Notes under the pieces: generated by a model
Seen by the model: the letters and a program-made list of their open reading frames with translations, nothing else
What the model was told of the DNA's origin: nothing
Databases searched by the model: none
Program-made: the position numbers and the translations under genes
Shown: positions 1-6,143 of the stretch, in pieces
How positions within the stretch are numbered: position 1 is the first letter of the stretch
Layout of the letters: each line of letters starts with the position of its first letter
Origin: Candidatus Zipacnadia bacterium
GTDB lineage: Bacteria; Armatimonadota; Zipacnadia; Zipacnadales; Zipacnadaceae
Assembly (NCBI GenBank): GCA_029821415.1
Contig: JALGTJ010000058.1
Span: forward strand, 1-7,137
Length of the DNA: 7,137 nt
Reading direction: 5' to 3'

Positions 1-526
1 GGTGCTTATCCAGCAGGTATCGTGCCAGTCGCCCCCGCAGTTCCAGGCAGGTATGAAGCTCTTGCATCAAGCGCTGCTCGCCGCCAGATGTATATATGCC
101 TCGCGGCACTATTCGGTAAGGCCCTACCTCGGCGACAATCTCGGCATCTAACCCAGGCGGGTAAGTCGCCCCCGGCGCGCTCAACCGTGGAGCTAGCAAT
201 CCCGCGACCATGTGCCCATGTACAGGTCGGACTGGATACGTAACAGGTACTCCCACCACCCCGGTAGATAGTCCCGCCTCGTTCATCTTCTCCCAGAAAC
301 GCTTCCCGTGACAATCCTGGCTGCTCACTGGCCGAAAGCGTGCAGGCGCCTCGTAAGGTCCTGGCCGTTCTGGGACAAAGAATCCGAATACGCCGTGCTC
401 CCCAGGGTTAAGGCCCGTCATAAAGGTAGACCAGGCAACGGGGCTGACGGATGGTATTGTTGATTTCAGTGGCAGTAGCTTCCCTTCGTGTTTGATCCGG
501 GCGAGGTTGGGTAGACCTATAATCAT
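1..526 (-). CDS. Alkaline phosphatase superfamily protein (type I phosphodiesterase/nucleotide pyrophosphatase-like), partial
   Basis: Seen: one minus-strand frame is open from an ATG at 526-524 to the window edge (175 codons, 3' end missing). It reads PNLARIKHEG at residues 6-15, STIPSVSPVAWSTFMTG at 22-38, then LNPGEHGVFGFF at 39-50, and further on GVVGVPVTYPV. Family knowledge: the pattern 'PxxPAWxSFMTGxNPGxHGIFxF' marks AP-superfamily phosphodiesterases/phosphatases (PF01663-like). The Ser or Thr just before the Pro-x-Ala-Trp is the likely nucleophile, here Ser28. Substrates vary widely and cannot be predicted; I infer a metal-dependent phosphoester hydrolase. Odd: family members start with a beta strand ending in GLDG, whose Asp binds metal, then about 15 residues before LPNLARL. 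Here MIIGL runs straight into PNLAR, so that segment is absent. In-frame GTG (532) and TTG (529) are alternative starts, and no clear ribosome-binding site precedes any of the three. It is divergent from the kinase at 677. The family call is firm; the start and integrity are not. Confidence 0.82.
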   Translation of the reverse strand, partial: MIIGLPNLARIKHEGKLLPLKSTIPSVSPVAWSTFMTGLNPGEHGVFGFFVPERPGPYEAPARFRPVSSQDCHGKRFWEKMNEAGLSTGVVGVPVTYPVRPVHGHMVAGLLAPRLSAPGATYPPGLDAEIVAEVGPYRIVPRGIYTSGGEQRLMQELHTCLELRGRLARYLLDKH

Positions 527-532
527 CAACAC

Positions 533-676
533 AATCTGTCACGTCCGTACCATGCATCAGCTATCCAACAGAGGAATACTTCCCTGGTCTTGCGAAATGT
601 ACCTGCATACCACTTCGGCAACCATGAGGTTGCCGGTTGCCCTTTGCCACGGTTTCTATGAGGATGGAATTCAAAT
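533..676. other. Divergent intergenic region, no gene
   Basis: This 144-base stretch separates the minus-strand phosphatase-like gene from the plus-strand kinase. No frame through it shows a recognisable protein, and I found no convincing pair of -35 and -10 boxes in either direction. A TGA stop at 541-539 closes the phosphatase frame, so the gene cannot be extended further upstream in that frame. The one clear structure is the hairpin and repeat at 616-648, listed separately. Confidence 0.6.
616..648 (+). repeat. Perfect 8-bp hairpin followed by heptad tandem repeat
   Basis: CGGCAACC (616-623), loop ATGA, GGTTGCCG (628-635) forms a perfect 8-bp stem. The right arm is also the first unit of a 7-base tandem repeat: GGTTGCC (628-634), GGTTGCC (635-641) and a degenerate CTTTGCC (642-648). 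The left arm could therefore pair with either of two identical partners. It lies about 30-60 bases before the kinase ATG. It could be an operator or an mRNA leader element; this is inferred from structure only. No T-run follows, so it does not look like an intrinsic terminator. Confidence 0.6.
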
Positions 677-1150
677 ATGCAGCCAGCCAACAACCCCGAT
701 TTGGACGTAGTTGTCATTGGATCCGCATTGGTCGAGCTGACCCCGGAGCTGCCGGGGCGCTCACTGGAAGATGCCGAACGCCTTGTGCCTATGCCGGCTG
801 GCTCAGCGGGCAACTTCGCTATGGCCCTGGCTGCTCTGGGCCTGAAGGTTGGCTTTCTATCTCGGGTTGGTCACGACGAGCTGGGCCGCTGGCTTATCAA
901 GCACCTCGCCCGCCATGGGATAGATACCGACCTAATTAAGCCTGTCGCAGGGCAGCTTACTCCTGTCTCCTTCTGCTGGGCAGATCGCTTCGGCCAGAAA
1001 ACATTCTATTTCTACCGAGTTCCCGACTTCAGTGACCCGATGGCGAGTCTTACCCCCGCCATGCTCGATGAGGAGGAACTTTGCGTGAAGCCACTTTGCA
1101 TGCCGCAACGATTGCCCGTGAGGCTGGCCGCACCGTCTGTTATGCAGTGA
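677..1150 (+). CDS. N-terminal fragment of PfkB-family sugar kinase
   Basis: Residues 10-135 hold the substrate-binding half of the kinase. A first beta strand (VVVIGSALVE, 11-20) is followed by the PfkB signature 1 region AGSAGNFAMALAALG (41-55) and then KVGFLSRVGHDELG (57-70), a lid-type sequence with TPVSF (95-99), and DPMASLTPAML (120-130). From residue 136 to the stop at 1150 the sequence (CVKPLCMPQRLP...) is out-of-frame readthrough without homology. The ATG at 677 is the only sensible start, because a TGA at 659-661 closes the frame upstream; only weak GGA-type ribosome-binding bases (666-668) precede it. Alone this fragment lacks the catalytic Asp and ATP-binding half, so it should be inactive. 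Confidence 0.75.
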   Translation: MQPANNPDLDVVVIGSALVELTPELPGRSLEDAERLVPMPAGSAGNFAMALAALGLKVGFLSRVGHDELGRWLIKHLARHGIDTDLIKPVAGQLTPVSFCWADRFGQKTFYFYRVPDFSDPMASLTPAMLDEEELCVKPLCMPQRLPVRLAAPSVMQ

Positions 1151-1605
1151 ACTACCGCCCTAATTCCTGGTCTGAACCTCTCGGGGCTGTTTGCCAGATC
1201 GAGAAGCAAGCTATTGCCATGGCCGACATCGTCCTTATGAATCAGCAGGAAGCCTGCTTCATCTTCCAGGTGCAGGAGGCGGCGCAAGCCCTCAGCGCTG
1301 CTCAGTCATTAGGCCCTACTACCGTCCTCATCACCGCCGGCGAGGCTCCGACACTGCTCGCTGCCGGGGGGCAACGCACAACTGTCCCCAGCTTCCCAGT
1401 GGATGTGCAGTATGATGTTGGTGCCGGCGACGCCTTCCATGCTGGCTTCATCGCTGCTTACTTGCGCGGCCTGTCCGCGGCCCAGGCAGCCCAATGGGGC
1501 GCCGCGGTGGCGGCCCTGAAGATAGCACAGCCCGCCTCTGCCCCATCTCCCAGTTGGGAGCAGGTTGAAGAGTTTATCCGCCAAGCTAAACCGCTGGGCT
1601 TATAG
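1081..1605 (+). CDS. C-terminal fragment of PfkB-family sugar kinase
   Basis: This 174-residue frame carries the ATP-binding and catalytic half. It shows the NYRPNSW segment (24-30; families usually have DxNYRPxLW, and here the Asp is replaced by Val), MADIVLMNQQEA (48-58), and VDVQYDVGAGDAFHAGF (107-123). The GAGD motif forms the anion hole, with Asp117 as the expected catalytic base. The C-terminal helix region GLSAAQAAQWGAAVAAL is also intact. The only available early starts are TTG at 1081 and 1096. AGGAGG at 1071-1076 lies 4 bases before the TTG, so reinitiation after the first fragment is possible, but those bases also simply encode consecutive Glu codons of the first frame. Most likely this is the detached tail of the kinase and not an independent gene. 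Confidence 0.72.
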   Translation: MREATLHAATIAREAGRTVCYAVNYRPNSWSEPLGAVCQIEKQAIAMADIVLMNQQEACFIFQVQEAAQALSAAQSLGPTTVLITAGEAPTLLAAGGQRTTVPSFPVDVQYDVGAGDAFHAGFIAAYLRGLSAAQAAQWGAAVAALKIAQPASAPSPSWEQVEEFIRQAKPLGL

Positions 1606-1663
1606 CCGTCAAGCCGAGCTAACTATAAGCAACAGGCACCCGGCAAGGCAGGCACAGCTCAAG

Positions 1664-1685
1664 GCACAAGGAACTCCTCTTGTGC
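1664..1685 (+). promoter_or_regulatory. Inverted repeat GCACAAG-N8-CTTGTGC, possible operator
   Basis: GCACAAG (1664-1670) and CTTGTGC (1679-1685) are perfect 7-base inverted arms with an 8-base loop. The right arm contains the proposed -35 hexamer, so a dimeric repressor bound here would block the promoter. As RNA it would form a stem-loop after the kinase, but no T-run follows, so a terminator role is less likely. Operator function is an inference from symmetry and position. Confidence 0.45.
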
Positions 1686-1708
1686 TGGAAGGAGAATATC
1701 TGTACAAT
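1680..1708 (+). promoter_or_regulatory. Sigma-70-like promoter for the PEPCK-like gene
   Basis: TTGTGC (1680-1685) and TACAAT (1703-1708) are separated by exactly 17 bases and resemble the -35 and -10 consensus (TTGACA, TATAAT). The flanking sequence downstream is AT-rich. Transcription would start near 1714-1716, leaving a leader of about 140 bases before the ATG at 1858. Confidence 0.45.
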
Positions 1709-1800
1709 AGAGAATAAACAATATATCATTATATTGAATTTGTATAGCGATCGTGTTTCCTGGCGTCTAATAGAACTGGAATTCTCGCGGCCCGAACATC

Positions 1801-1850
1801 TCGCAGGGTGCTGCGATACTGATAGCCAAGACCAGTGGGCTAGTAGGGGG
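1801..1850 (+). promoter_or_regulatory. Leader hairpins and ribosome-binding site of the PEPCK-like gene
   Basis: TCGCAG (1801-1806), loop GGTG, CTGCGA (1811-1816) is a perfect 6-bp hairpin. TAGCC (1823-1827) pairs with GGCTA (1838-1842), and after one A-G mismatch the stem can extend with 1819-1821 and 1844-1846. The ribosome-binding site AGGGGG (1845-1850) sits 7 bases before the ATG, and its first bases fall inside the extended stem. This may tune translation. It does not match a riboswitch class that I recognise. Confidence 0.4.
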
Positions 1851-1857
1851 TACTATT

Positions 1858-3636
1858 ATGCCTATAACCGCCGACCAGATAACCATCAGCAACTTTCTCC
1901 ACCTGTTTCGTAAGATAATTGCCGAGAAGCAAGCCGCCGGTATTCAGGCCATCCAGAATAACCCCACCGATCTATTTGAGCGTGCCCAAACCTACGGTGT
2001 CCATTTTGCCAACGATAGCTGGGGCTGGGGATCCAATATCTGGCATCGCAGTGCTGCTAACACCTCTGTAGTAAACAGCGAAGAAGAACTTACTGACAAT
2101 CACCGTCAGCTCATGCTGCGCGTCCTTGAGCACATTATCACCCGCCCGATGATCCAGGCTGATGCCAGTCTGGGTACCCCCCAGTCGCCGGCTCGCATGC
2201 ACTGCCGTCTGTATTGTGACCCTCAGTATCCTGACATCCCTTATCGCTGGCAGCAGATCTGCTTCCCCGCGGATCCTGCCGAAGAGGCGGATGCAACCCT
2301 CTTCTTTATCCCTCAATATCTGGGCAATCCTCCTATGCCTAATGACCCCAGCAGGCTGCTGCAGGTCATTCGGTTCCCCAATCACAACTACACAATCTGC
2401 ACAGCCAGCTCTTACCAAGGCGAGGTGAAAAAAGCCTTTCTTGCCCATTGGATCAGATATTGCTACCTCCAGGGCGGTACTGGTGAACATGCCGCCTGCC
2501 GCGAGTTTACAGTAAGGACCCCCACCGGCGCCGAGAAGCGCATTGTAATGGGCTGCTGGGGCCTGACCGGCAGCGGCAAGTCTTCTCACGGGATGTATGT
2601 GTTTAATGAGGAAGTCTATGAGCTATACCGGCGCGAATTCGGCATAGATCTGCCCAAGATATTCTACGATAACTATATCAAAAATGACGATGTTATTGGC
2701 TGGTTCGAGCATATGGTCGCCGGTTCTGAGCGCGGTTCATGGACGAAAACAGAGGGTGTTGACGAACGCCAAGTCGGCATCTACGAAGCGGCCATGAGCC
2801 CCAATGCTCTCCATGAGAATACTGAATGGGATGAGAATGGGAACCCCTCCTTTAAGGCGGCGCTCTTTCAATATCGTGGTATGCCTAACCGCAATGCCCG
2901 GAGTGTTCTGCGCCTGGAAGAGACCGGGGCCTTCGACGGCAGTGTTGACTCTACTGGCCCGCCCAACATGGCTGTCTTCATCAGTCCTGGGTATCTGACT
3001 GATTATGCCTGGCTTAAGCTCAACGACATCAACTTCGCTACCAAAGTCCTTGCCGACGGGCGCACCGTCGGCCACCCTGCCCAGAGCCAGGAGGGCGTTG
3101 GTGAGACCAAGTATTCCAGCCGCTACTGCCTCCCCTTCACCATGGGTGTAACCAACGCTCAGCACCTTCATCGCTTCCGCGAGATTCTCCACAAGCGCGA
3201 GGCCGCCGGCGAGCCTATCCAGGTCTACCAGATTAACACTACTGGCAAGGTCGGTGCCGCCTACGAGTGGGATACCGTCCAACTTAATGGCGAAGACTAC
3301 GAGATGCCTCGGGTTCGGTTTGAGCAGACCCCGGACGGCCCGAAGGCCATCGGAGGTACTGGCCCTTCCATCGAAGAGACTGAGGTCTTTCTCATCCAGG
3401 CCGCGCGTGGTGCCGTCGAGTGGGAGCCCCACCCTATTTGGGGCGAGAAGGTGTTGGTGCCGATAGCCGTCCCCGGCATTAGTGCCCAGCGTCTGCGCGA
3501 GCTTAACCCCTTTACCTATCGCAGCCTTGCGGAGATGGAGCGGCTCCTTCGCGCGCAGATTACCCTCGGGAAGTATTATAATGATTTGCAGTGCCCGGGG
3601 ATTGATCCTGACATCTACACCGCTATGGACTTCTAA
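1858..3636 (+). CDS. Divergent phosphoenolpyruvate carboxykinase (ATP)-like protein
   Basis: This intact 592-residue protein resembles ATP-type PEPCK (PF01293, about 530-540 residues), which converts oxaloacetate and ATP to PEP, ADP and CO2. Motifs occur in family order: GEVKK (188-192) for GEMKK, with the metal and substrate lysines; His211 for the metal-binding His; the P-loop GLTGSGKSS (235-243) for GLSGTGKTT; KNDDVIGW (275-282) for the kinase-2 GDDEHGW; NRNAR (344-348) for the ENTR arginine; QINTTG (458-463) for the LVNTGW adenine-side motif; and VPGISAQRLRELNPFTY (538-554) for the conserved tail. Odd: the P-loop Thr pair is Ser-Ser, and the usual FEGGCYAKT segment is not recognisable (TEGVDERQVG, 298-307). 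The extra length is an N-terminal block of roughly 100 residues and about 30 residues after the TTG motif. A good AGGGGG ribosome-binding site supports this start. It has its own probable promoter. It may be a PEPCK or a related kinase with another substrate; the fold is firm, the reaction is not. Confidence 0.85.
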   Translation: MPITADQITISNFLHLFRKIIAEKQAAGIQAIQNNPTDLFERAQTYGVHFANDSWGWGSNIWHRSAANTSVVNSEEELTDNHRQLMLRVLEHIITRPMIQADASLGTPQSPARMHCRLYCDPQYPDIPYRWQQICFPADPAEEADATLFFIPQYLGNPPMPNDPSRLLQVIRFPNHNYTICTASSYQGEVKKAFLAHWIRYCYLQGGTGEHAACREFTVRTPTGAEKRIVMGCWGLTGSGKSSHGMYVFNEEVYELYRREFGIDLPKIFYDNYIKNDDVIGWFEHMVAGSERGSWTKTEGVDERQVGIYEAAMSPNALHENTEWDENGNPSFKAALFQYRGMPNRNARSVLRLEETGAFDGSVDSTGPPNMAVFISPGYLTDYAWLKLNDINFATKVLADGRTVGHPAQSQEGVGETKYSSRYCLPFTMGVTNAQHLHRFREILHKREAAGEPIQVYQINTTGKVGAAYEWDTVQLNGEDYEMPRVRFEQTPDGPKAIGGTGPSIEETEVFLIQAARGAVEWEPHPIWGEKVLVPIAVPGISAQRLRELNPFTYRSLAEMERLLRAQITLGKYYNDLQCPGIDPDIYTAMDF

Positions 3637-3765
3637 AGTTCCCCTTGCCCTGCCTCCCCTGATGTTCGTGAAGGGTTCGTGATGGCCTCCCGGCCTTCCA
3701 CTTGGTGAGGGCGCTGTCGGCGGTTCCCCCGCAGGCCCTTACTATTCAGTCGCGCGCGATGGCCC
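3637..3765. other. Convergent intergenic region
   Basis: The PEPCK-like and DUF4838 genes end facing each other, with stops at 3634-3636 and 3766-3768. I looked for a two-way intrinsic terminator and found only short GC-rich inverted repeats such as GGCC-TCCC-GGCC (3685-3696), with no adjacent T-run. GTTCGTGA is directly repeated at 3664-3671 and 3675-3682, with no evident role. Confidence 0.5.
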
Positions 3766-6126
3766 CTACCTCTTTTTGGGCACATACAGGAAAGCTCGCG
3801 AGTAAAGGCCTTCCGCCGCCTCTGACTCGCATAGACCAGTGTTGACTCGGAAGGCAATCGTATTGACTGCCCCTGGCTTGATAGCATCGGTTACGTCGCA
3901 TTCCATCTGCGCCGGCCGGATGTACGCCTCTTGGTAGGGCCGATGCCCCACAAACTCGCCGTTTACCCAGCACCAAGCTTCTGTGCTGACCATCGGCACA
4001 TTTAGCATGACAGTTTCTCCTGCTGCCGACTGAGGCACGGCCACCTCCAGCCGATACCACATATTGCCCACATAGGGGTGCCCCTGGGCATCAATGTATC
4101 CCTGCAGATAGAACGGCCTGGTAGTGTCAATCCATTGCCAATGAGCCACATTGAAATCTGGCTTATACCAGCCCGCAAACCGGCCCGCATCATGTGGGTC
4201 GGTGCGAAATCGCGCCCGGGTGGGGCACATCGCTACTAATACCCCGCGCTTACCCGCTATCTTATCAGCCAACGATGCAAAGAAGTCGCGGCGGTCGGTT
4301 ATCGTCCAGTACCACACGCCAGTGTGATAGCCGTCTTCATCGGGCCATATGTAGAACTTGTCTATCTTATGAAGCTTCTGGCGCACCTGCAGCATCCGCC
4401 GTGCTTCGCCAGCGGCTCGATGGAAGTCCCCATCCAAGTACGCCTGCCACATGCGTACGTAGTGCTGCAGGTGCTCATAGATCAGCCGATCTGCCTGCAC
4501 ATGCTGGCGGGTGCGCGCCTCCTGGACCATCCTTTCGGCATCGCTCAGGCATTGACCTAATTTGTTCATAAGTTCCGGCGTGTATAACTCGGCTAGCGCG
4601 CGGTCCTCATGCAGGTGTAGGGGGCTGGCAGCGATCGCCTCGTCTAGCGTGCAGTAGAATCTCTTCATTGGCTCGGCTGCTTGGCCATACCATTTTGCAA
4701 AGAAGTCGTCCAGAATGGCGTCCACATCCGCCTCAGCATCCCACTCCAGCCGAGCCCGCAGGTACCTGCTGGCAACCCCCGCTTCAGCCCAGACGTTCCG
4801 AGTCTCATCCAGGAACCCCATTACCCCCCACCTCTTCATCAGCGGGAAGTCGTGACGCAACTTGGTGAACTCAGGAAGTGGTGTGAGGCCGGACACCAGC
4901 ATCTGGTAGTTGTAGCCGTATATCCATACGTTATCACAAAGCTCGCACCATCGTCTGAGCATCTGCCCCTGCCGAACTTTCTGCCAACAGTGCGGGTCGT
5001 CATAGGCGTGTAGCGTGCAACTCCAAATCGCGGCAAACATCACTACCAGATGATCATCCAGTTGTATGCCTTGGGGAGGTGTATTGCGGTTCGCATAGCC
5101 ATTGGTGGCAATGTAGATATCGGGGAACTCCTTGCGGACCTCAGCAGTCACCTTATTGACAAATCTGAACCATTCTTCCGTAGTGCTCACCTCTGCTGAC
5201 ACTCCGGGCCGTCCGAGAATCGTGGGGAATCCCAGATTCAGTGCTACCGTTTCTGGACTATAATCACGCGGCAGGCCATCGTCAGGGGCAAACCCATAGG
5301 AGTTGGCCTCTGGGTGATCGCGGAAGTAGTTCTTAATTATGCTCGCTGCAATTTCCACGGCGCGAGGGTTGGTCAGGTTGGGCATGTGAGGATTGCGGCT
5401 CCCGTCAGGGTTCATAGCAAAATATTCCGGGTGCTCCTCAAAGTACTCAGCAGCCGGCAGTATCTGCCGTGCGCTACTGTCGGTGGGCGTCGCGAACATC
5501 CGGGAGGGGTTCATCTTGTTGCGCAATTTCCAGATTCGTTCCTTCTCCGCCAGCTCGGGCGTAGTATGTAGCCACCAGTCCCTCATCACAAAGTCTGGAC
5601 GCTCAACTACATTCATCTCTGGCACATGGATTGTTGTGCGGCGGGGTATGATTTCACCATACTCCCCCGGCATAAACCATCGTACGCCCAGCCGATTGAG
5701 GAACTCGTAGACTGCATATTCCGTTCCGTGATAGGGCCCTTCATCATTGCCCGCCAGCACCAGGCGGTCTCCTCCGCAATGAATCAAAAAGCCTTCCTCT
5801 CGGCGGGCGTTGGTCAGACCTGCGGGGATCTTCACCTTTAATGCTTGGCTTAGCCGGCTGGGCCCTATCAGAATTAAGGCGCCATTGTGGTCTTGCTCAT
5901 CGGTAGATAGTGGTAAGCGAGCCCCCGATATCTTCTCCACGTATGTCTGCAATTCTCGGGCGGCTGCTTTGACTTTTTCGCTGGCCCGTGCAGAGACCAC
6001 TATTGTTGCTGCTGGCCGGCCGTTCTTCACCAGCACCATATCTGCCCTTCCTGCCCCTGCACACATTCCTAAAACCACCATCATCAAACCAGCCCCTATC
6101 AACCCATTTGTGCTGATGCTTCTCAT
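3766..6126 (-). CDS. Exported DUF4838 protein with GH67N-like and C-terminal beta-sandwich domains
   Basis: A 786-residue protein beginning with a signal peptide: charged start, hydrophobic core at about residues 9-23, and likely type I cleavage after GRA (28). The Cys at 22 follows LGM, which does not fit a lipobox. Residues 30-175 match the alpha-glucuronidase N-terminal type domain (ASEKVKAAARELQTYVEKISG, GNDEGPYHGTEYAVYEFL, then LGVRWFMPG). Residues about 185-480 form the DUF4838 TIM-barrel-like region (AEYFEEHPEYFAMN, FAPDDGLPRDYSPET, VWIYGYNYQ, GVMGFLDETRNVW). A helical stretch follows to about 600, and residues 665-786 read as a galactose-binding-like beta-sandwich (AWCWVNGEFVGHRPY). 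The family is inferred to act on glycans, perhaps uronic-acid-containing ones; no catalytic residue can be assigned with certainty. GAGGAGGG (6134-6141) lies 7 bases before the ATG. It follows the isomerase gene by 90 bases on the same strand, so co-transcription is likely. Confidence 0.88.
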   Translation of the reverse strand: MRSISTNGLIGAGLMMVVLGMCAGAGRADMVLVKNGRPAATIVVSARASEKVKAAARELQTYVEKISGARLPLSTDEQDHNGALILIGPSRLSQALKVKIPAGLTNARREEGFLIHCGGDRLVLAGNDEGPYHGTEYAVYEFLNRLGVRWFMPGEYGEIIPRRTTIHVPEMNVVERPDFVMRDWWLHTTPELAEKERIWKLRNKMNPSRMFATPTDSSARQILPAAEYFEEHPEYFAMNPDGSRNPHMPNLTNPRAVEIAASIIKNYFRDHPEANSYGFAPDDGLPRDYSPETVALNLGFPTILGRPGVSAEVSTTEEWFRFVNKVTAEVRKEFPDIYIATNGYANRNTPPQGIQLDDHLVVMFAAIWSCTLHAYDDPHCWQKVRQGQMLRRWCELCDNVWIYGYNYQMLVSGLTPLPEFTKLRHDFPLMKRWGVMGFLDETRNVWAEAGVASRYLRARLEWDAEADVDAILDDFFAKWYGQAAEPMKRFYCTLDEAIAASPLHLHEDRALAELYTPELMNKLGQCLSDAERMVQEARTRQHVQADRLIYEHLQHYVRMWQAYLDGDFHRAAGEARRMLQVRQKLHKIDKFYIWPDEDGYHTGVWYWTITDRRDFFASLADKIAGKRGVLVAMCPTRARFRTDPHDAGRFAGWYKPDFNVAHWQWIDTTRPFYLQGYIDAQGHPYVGNMWYRLEVAVPQSAAGETVMLNVPMVSTEAWCWVNGEFVGHRPYQEAYIRPAQMECDVTDAIKPGAVNTIAFRVNTGLCESEAAEGLYSRAFLYVPKKR

Positions 6127-6133
6127 GTGGTCG

Positions 6134-6141
6134 CCCTCCTC
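6134..6141 (-). promoter_or_regulatory. Ribosome-binding site of the DUF4838 gene
   Basis: On the minus strand GAGGAGGG sits 7 bases before the ATG at 6126. This near-perfect Shine-Dalgarno sequence fixes the start that includes the complete signal peptide. Confidence 0.7.
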
Positions 6142-6143
6142 GT

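Larger units (their letters stand above)
677..1605 (+). pseudogene. PfkB-family carbohydrate kinase, broken by an internal deletion and frame change
   Basis: Two overlapping frames together make one ribokinase/PfkB-type sugar kinase. Frame one carries the N-terminal half up to DEEEL (codon ending 1081). The C-terminal half continues in the -1 frame from 1081 with LREATLHAA. Family knowledge: between these two places PfkB kinases have a beta strand and loop (roughly 'a-vLHxSGxxLxxxP', about 17 residues) just before the helix that begins REA. That segment is missing, so a plain one-base error does not explain the break. Restoring the frame needs an insertion of 3n+1 bases, for example about 49 or 52. 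The N-terminal glycine motif and the catalytic GAGD are both kept, and the codons show no other decay, which suggests a recent lesion or an assembly/sequencing error. Such enzymes phosphorylate sugars (fructose, 2-keto-3-deoxygluconate, ribose) with ATP in the cytoplasm; the exact substrate is not predictable here. Confidence 0.8.
1606..1857. other. Intergenic region with promoter and leader, no gene
   Basis: This 252-base gap holds no credible coding frame. Its left part is rich in GGCA (five copies between 1635 and 1666), followed by the inverted repeat and promoter at 1664-1708, an AT-rich stretch at about 1696-1746, and two small hairpins just before the PEPCK-like start. The sharp AT-rich patch in otherwise GC-rich DNA supports a promoter here. 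Confidence 0.6.

Noticed and set aside
526..813. Minus-strand frame upstream of the phosphatase-like gene as its missing N-terminus
   Set aside because: It ends at a stop in another frame and contains no GLDG-type strand; most of it is antisense to the kinase.
1070..1085. Programmed -1 ribosomal frameshift joining the two kinase frames
   Set aside because: There is no X XXY YYZ slippery heptamer in the right frame, and a simple shift would still leave out the conserved strand and loop, so it would not make a complete kinase.
1680..1913. Small plus-strand open frame over the promoter and leader
   Set aside because: It runs through the promoter, both leader hairpins and the PEPCK start, has composition unlike a gene and no homology that I recognise.
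1972..2589. Long minus-strand open frame opposite the PEPCK-like gene
   Set aside because: It overlaps well-conserved PEPCK motifs on the other strand, has no recognisable domain and no ribosome-binding site; it is a shadow frame.
2737..3432. Minus-strand open frame of 231 residues
   Set aside because: It is antisense to the conserved C-terminal half of the PEPCK-like protein, with no domain of its own.
3685..3696. Bidirectional intrinsic terminator in the convergent gap
   Set aside because: The stem is only 4 bp and neither strand has a T-run after it.
3750..3759. Ten-base palindrome TCGCGCGCGA past the DUF4838 stop
   Set aside because: It is an alternating CG run, common by chance in GC-rich DNA, with no second copy or partner site.
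6055..6070. Lipobox in the DUF4838 signal peptide
   Set aside because: The Cys at residue 22 follows LGM, whereas a lipobox needs a small residue (Gly, Ala, Ser) just before Cys; GRA at 26-28 fits type I cleavage better.
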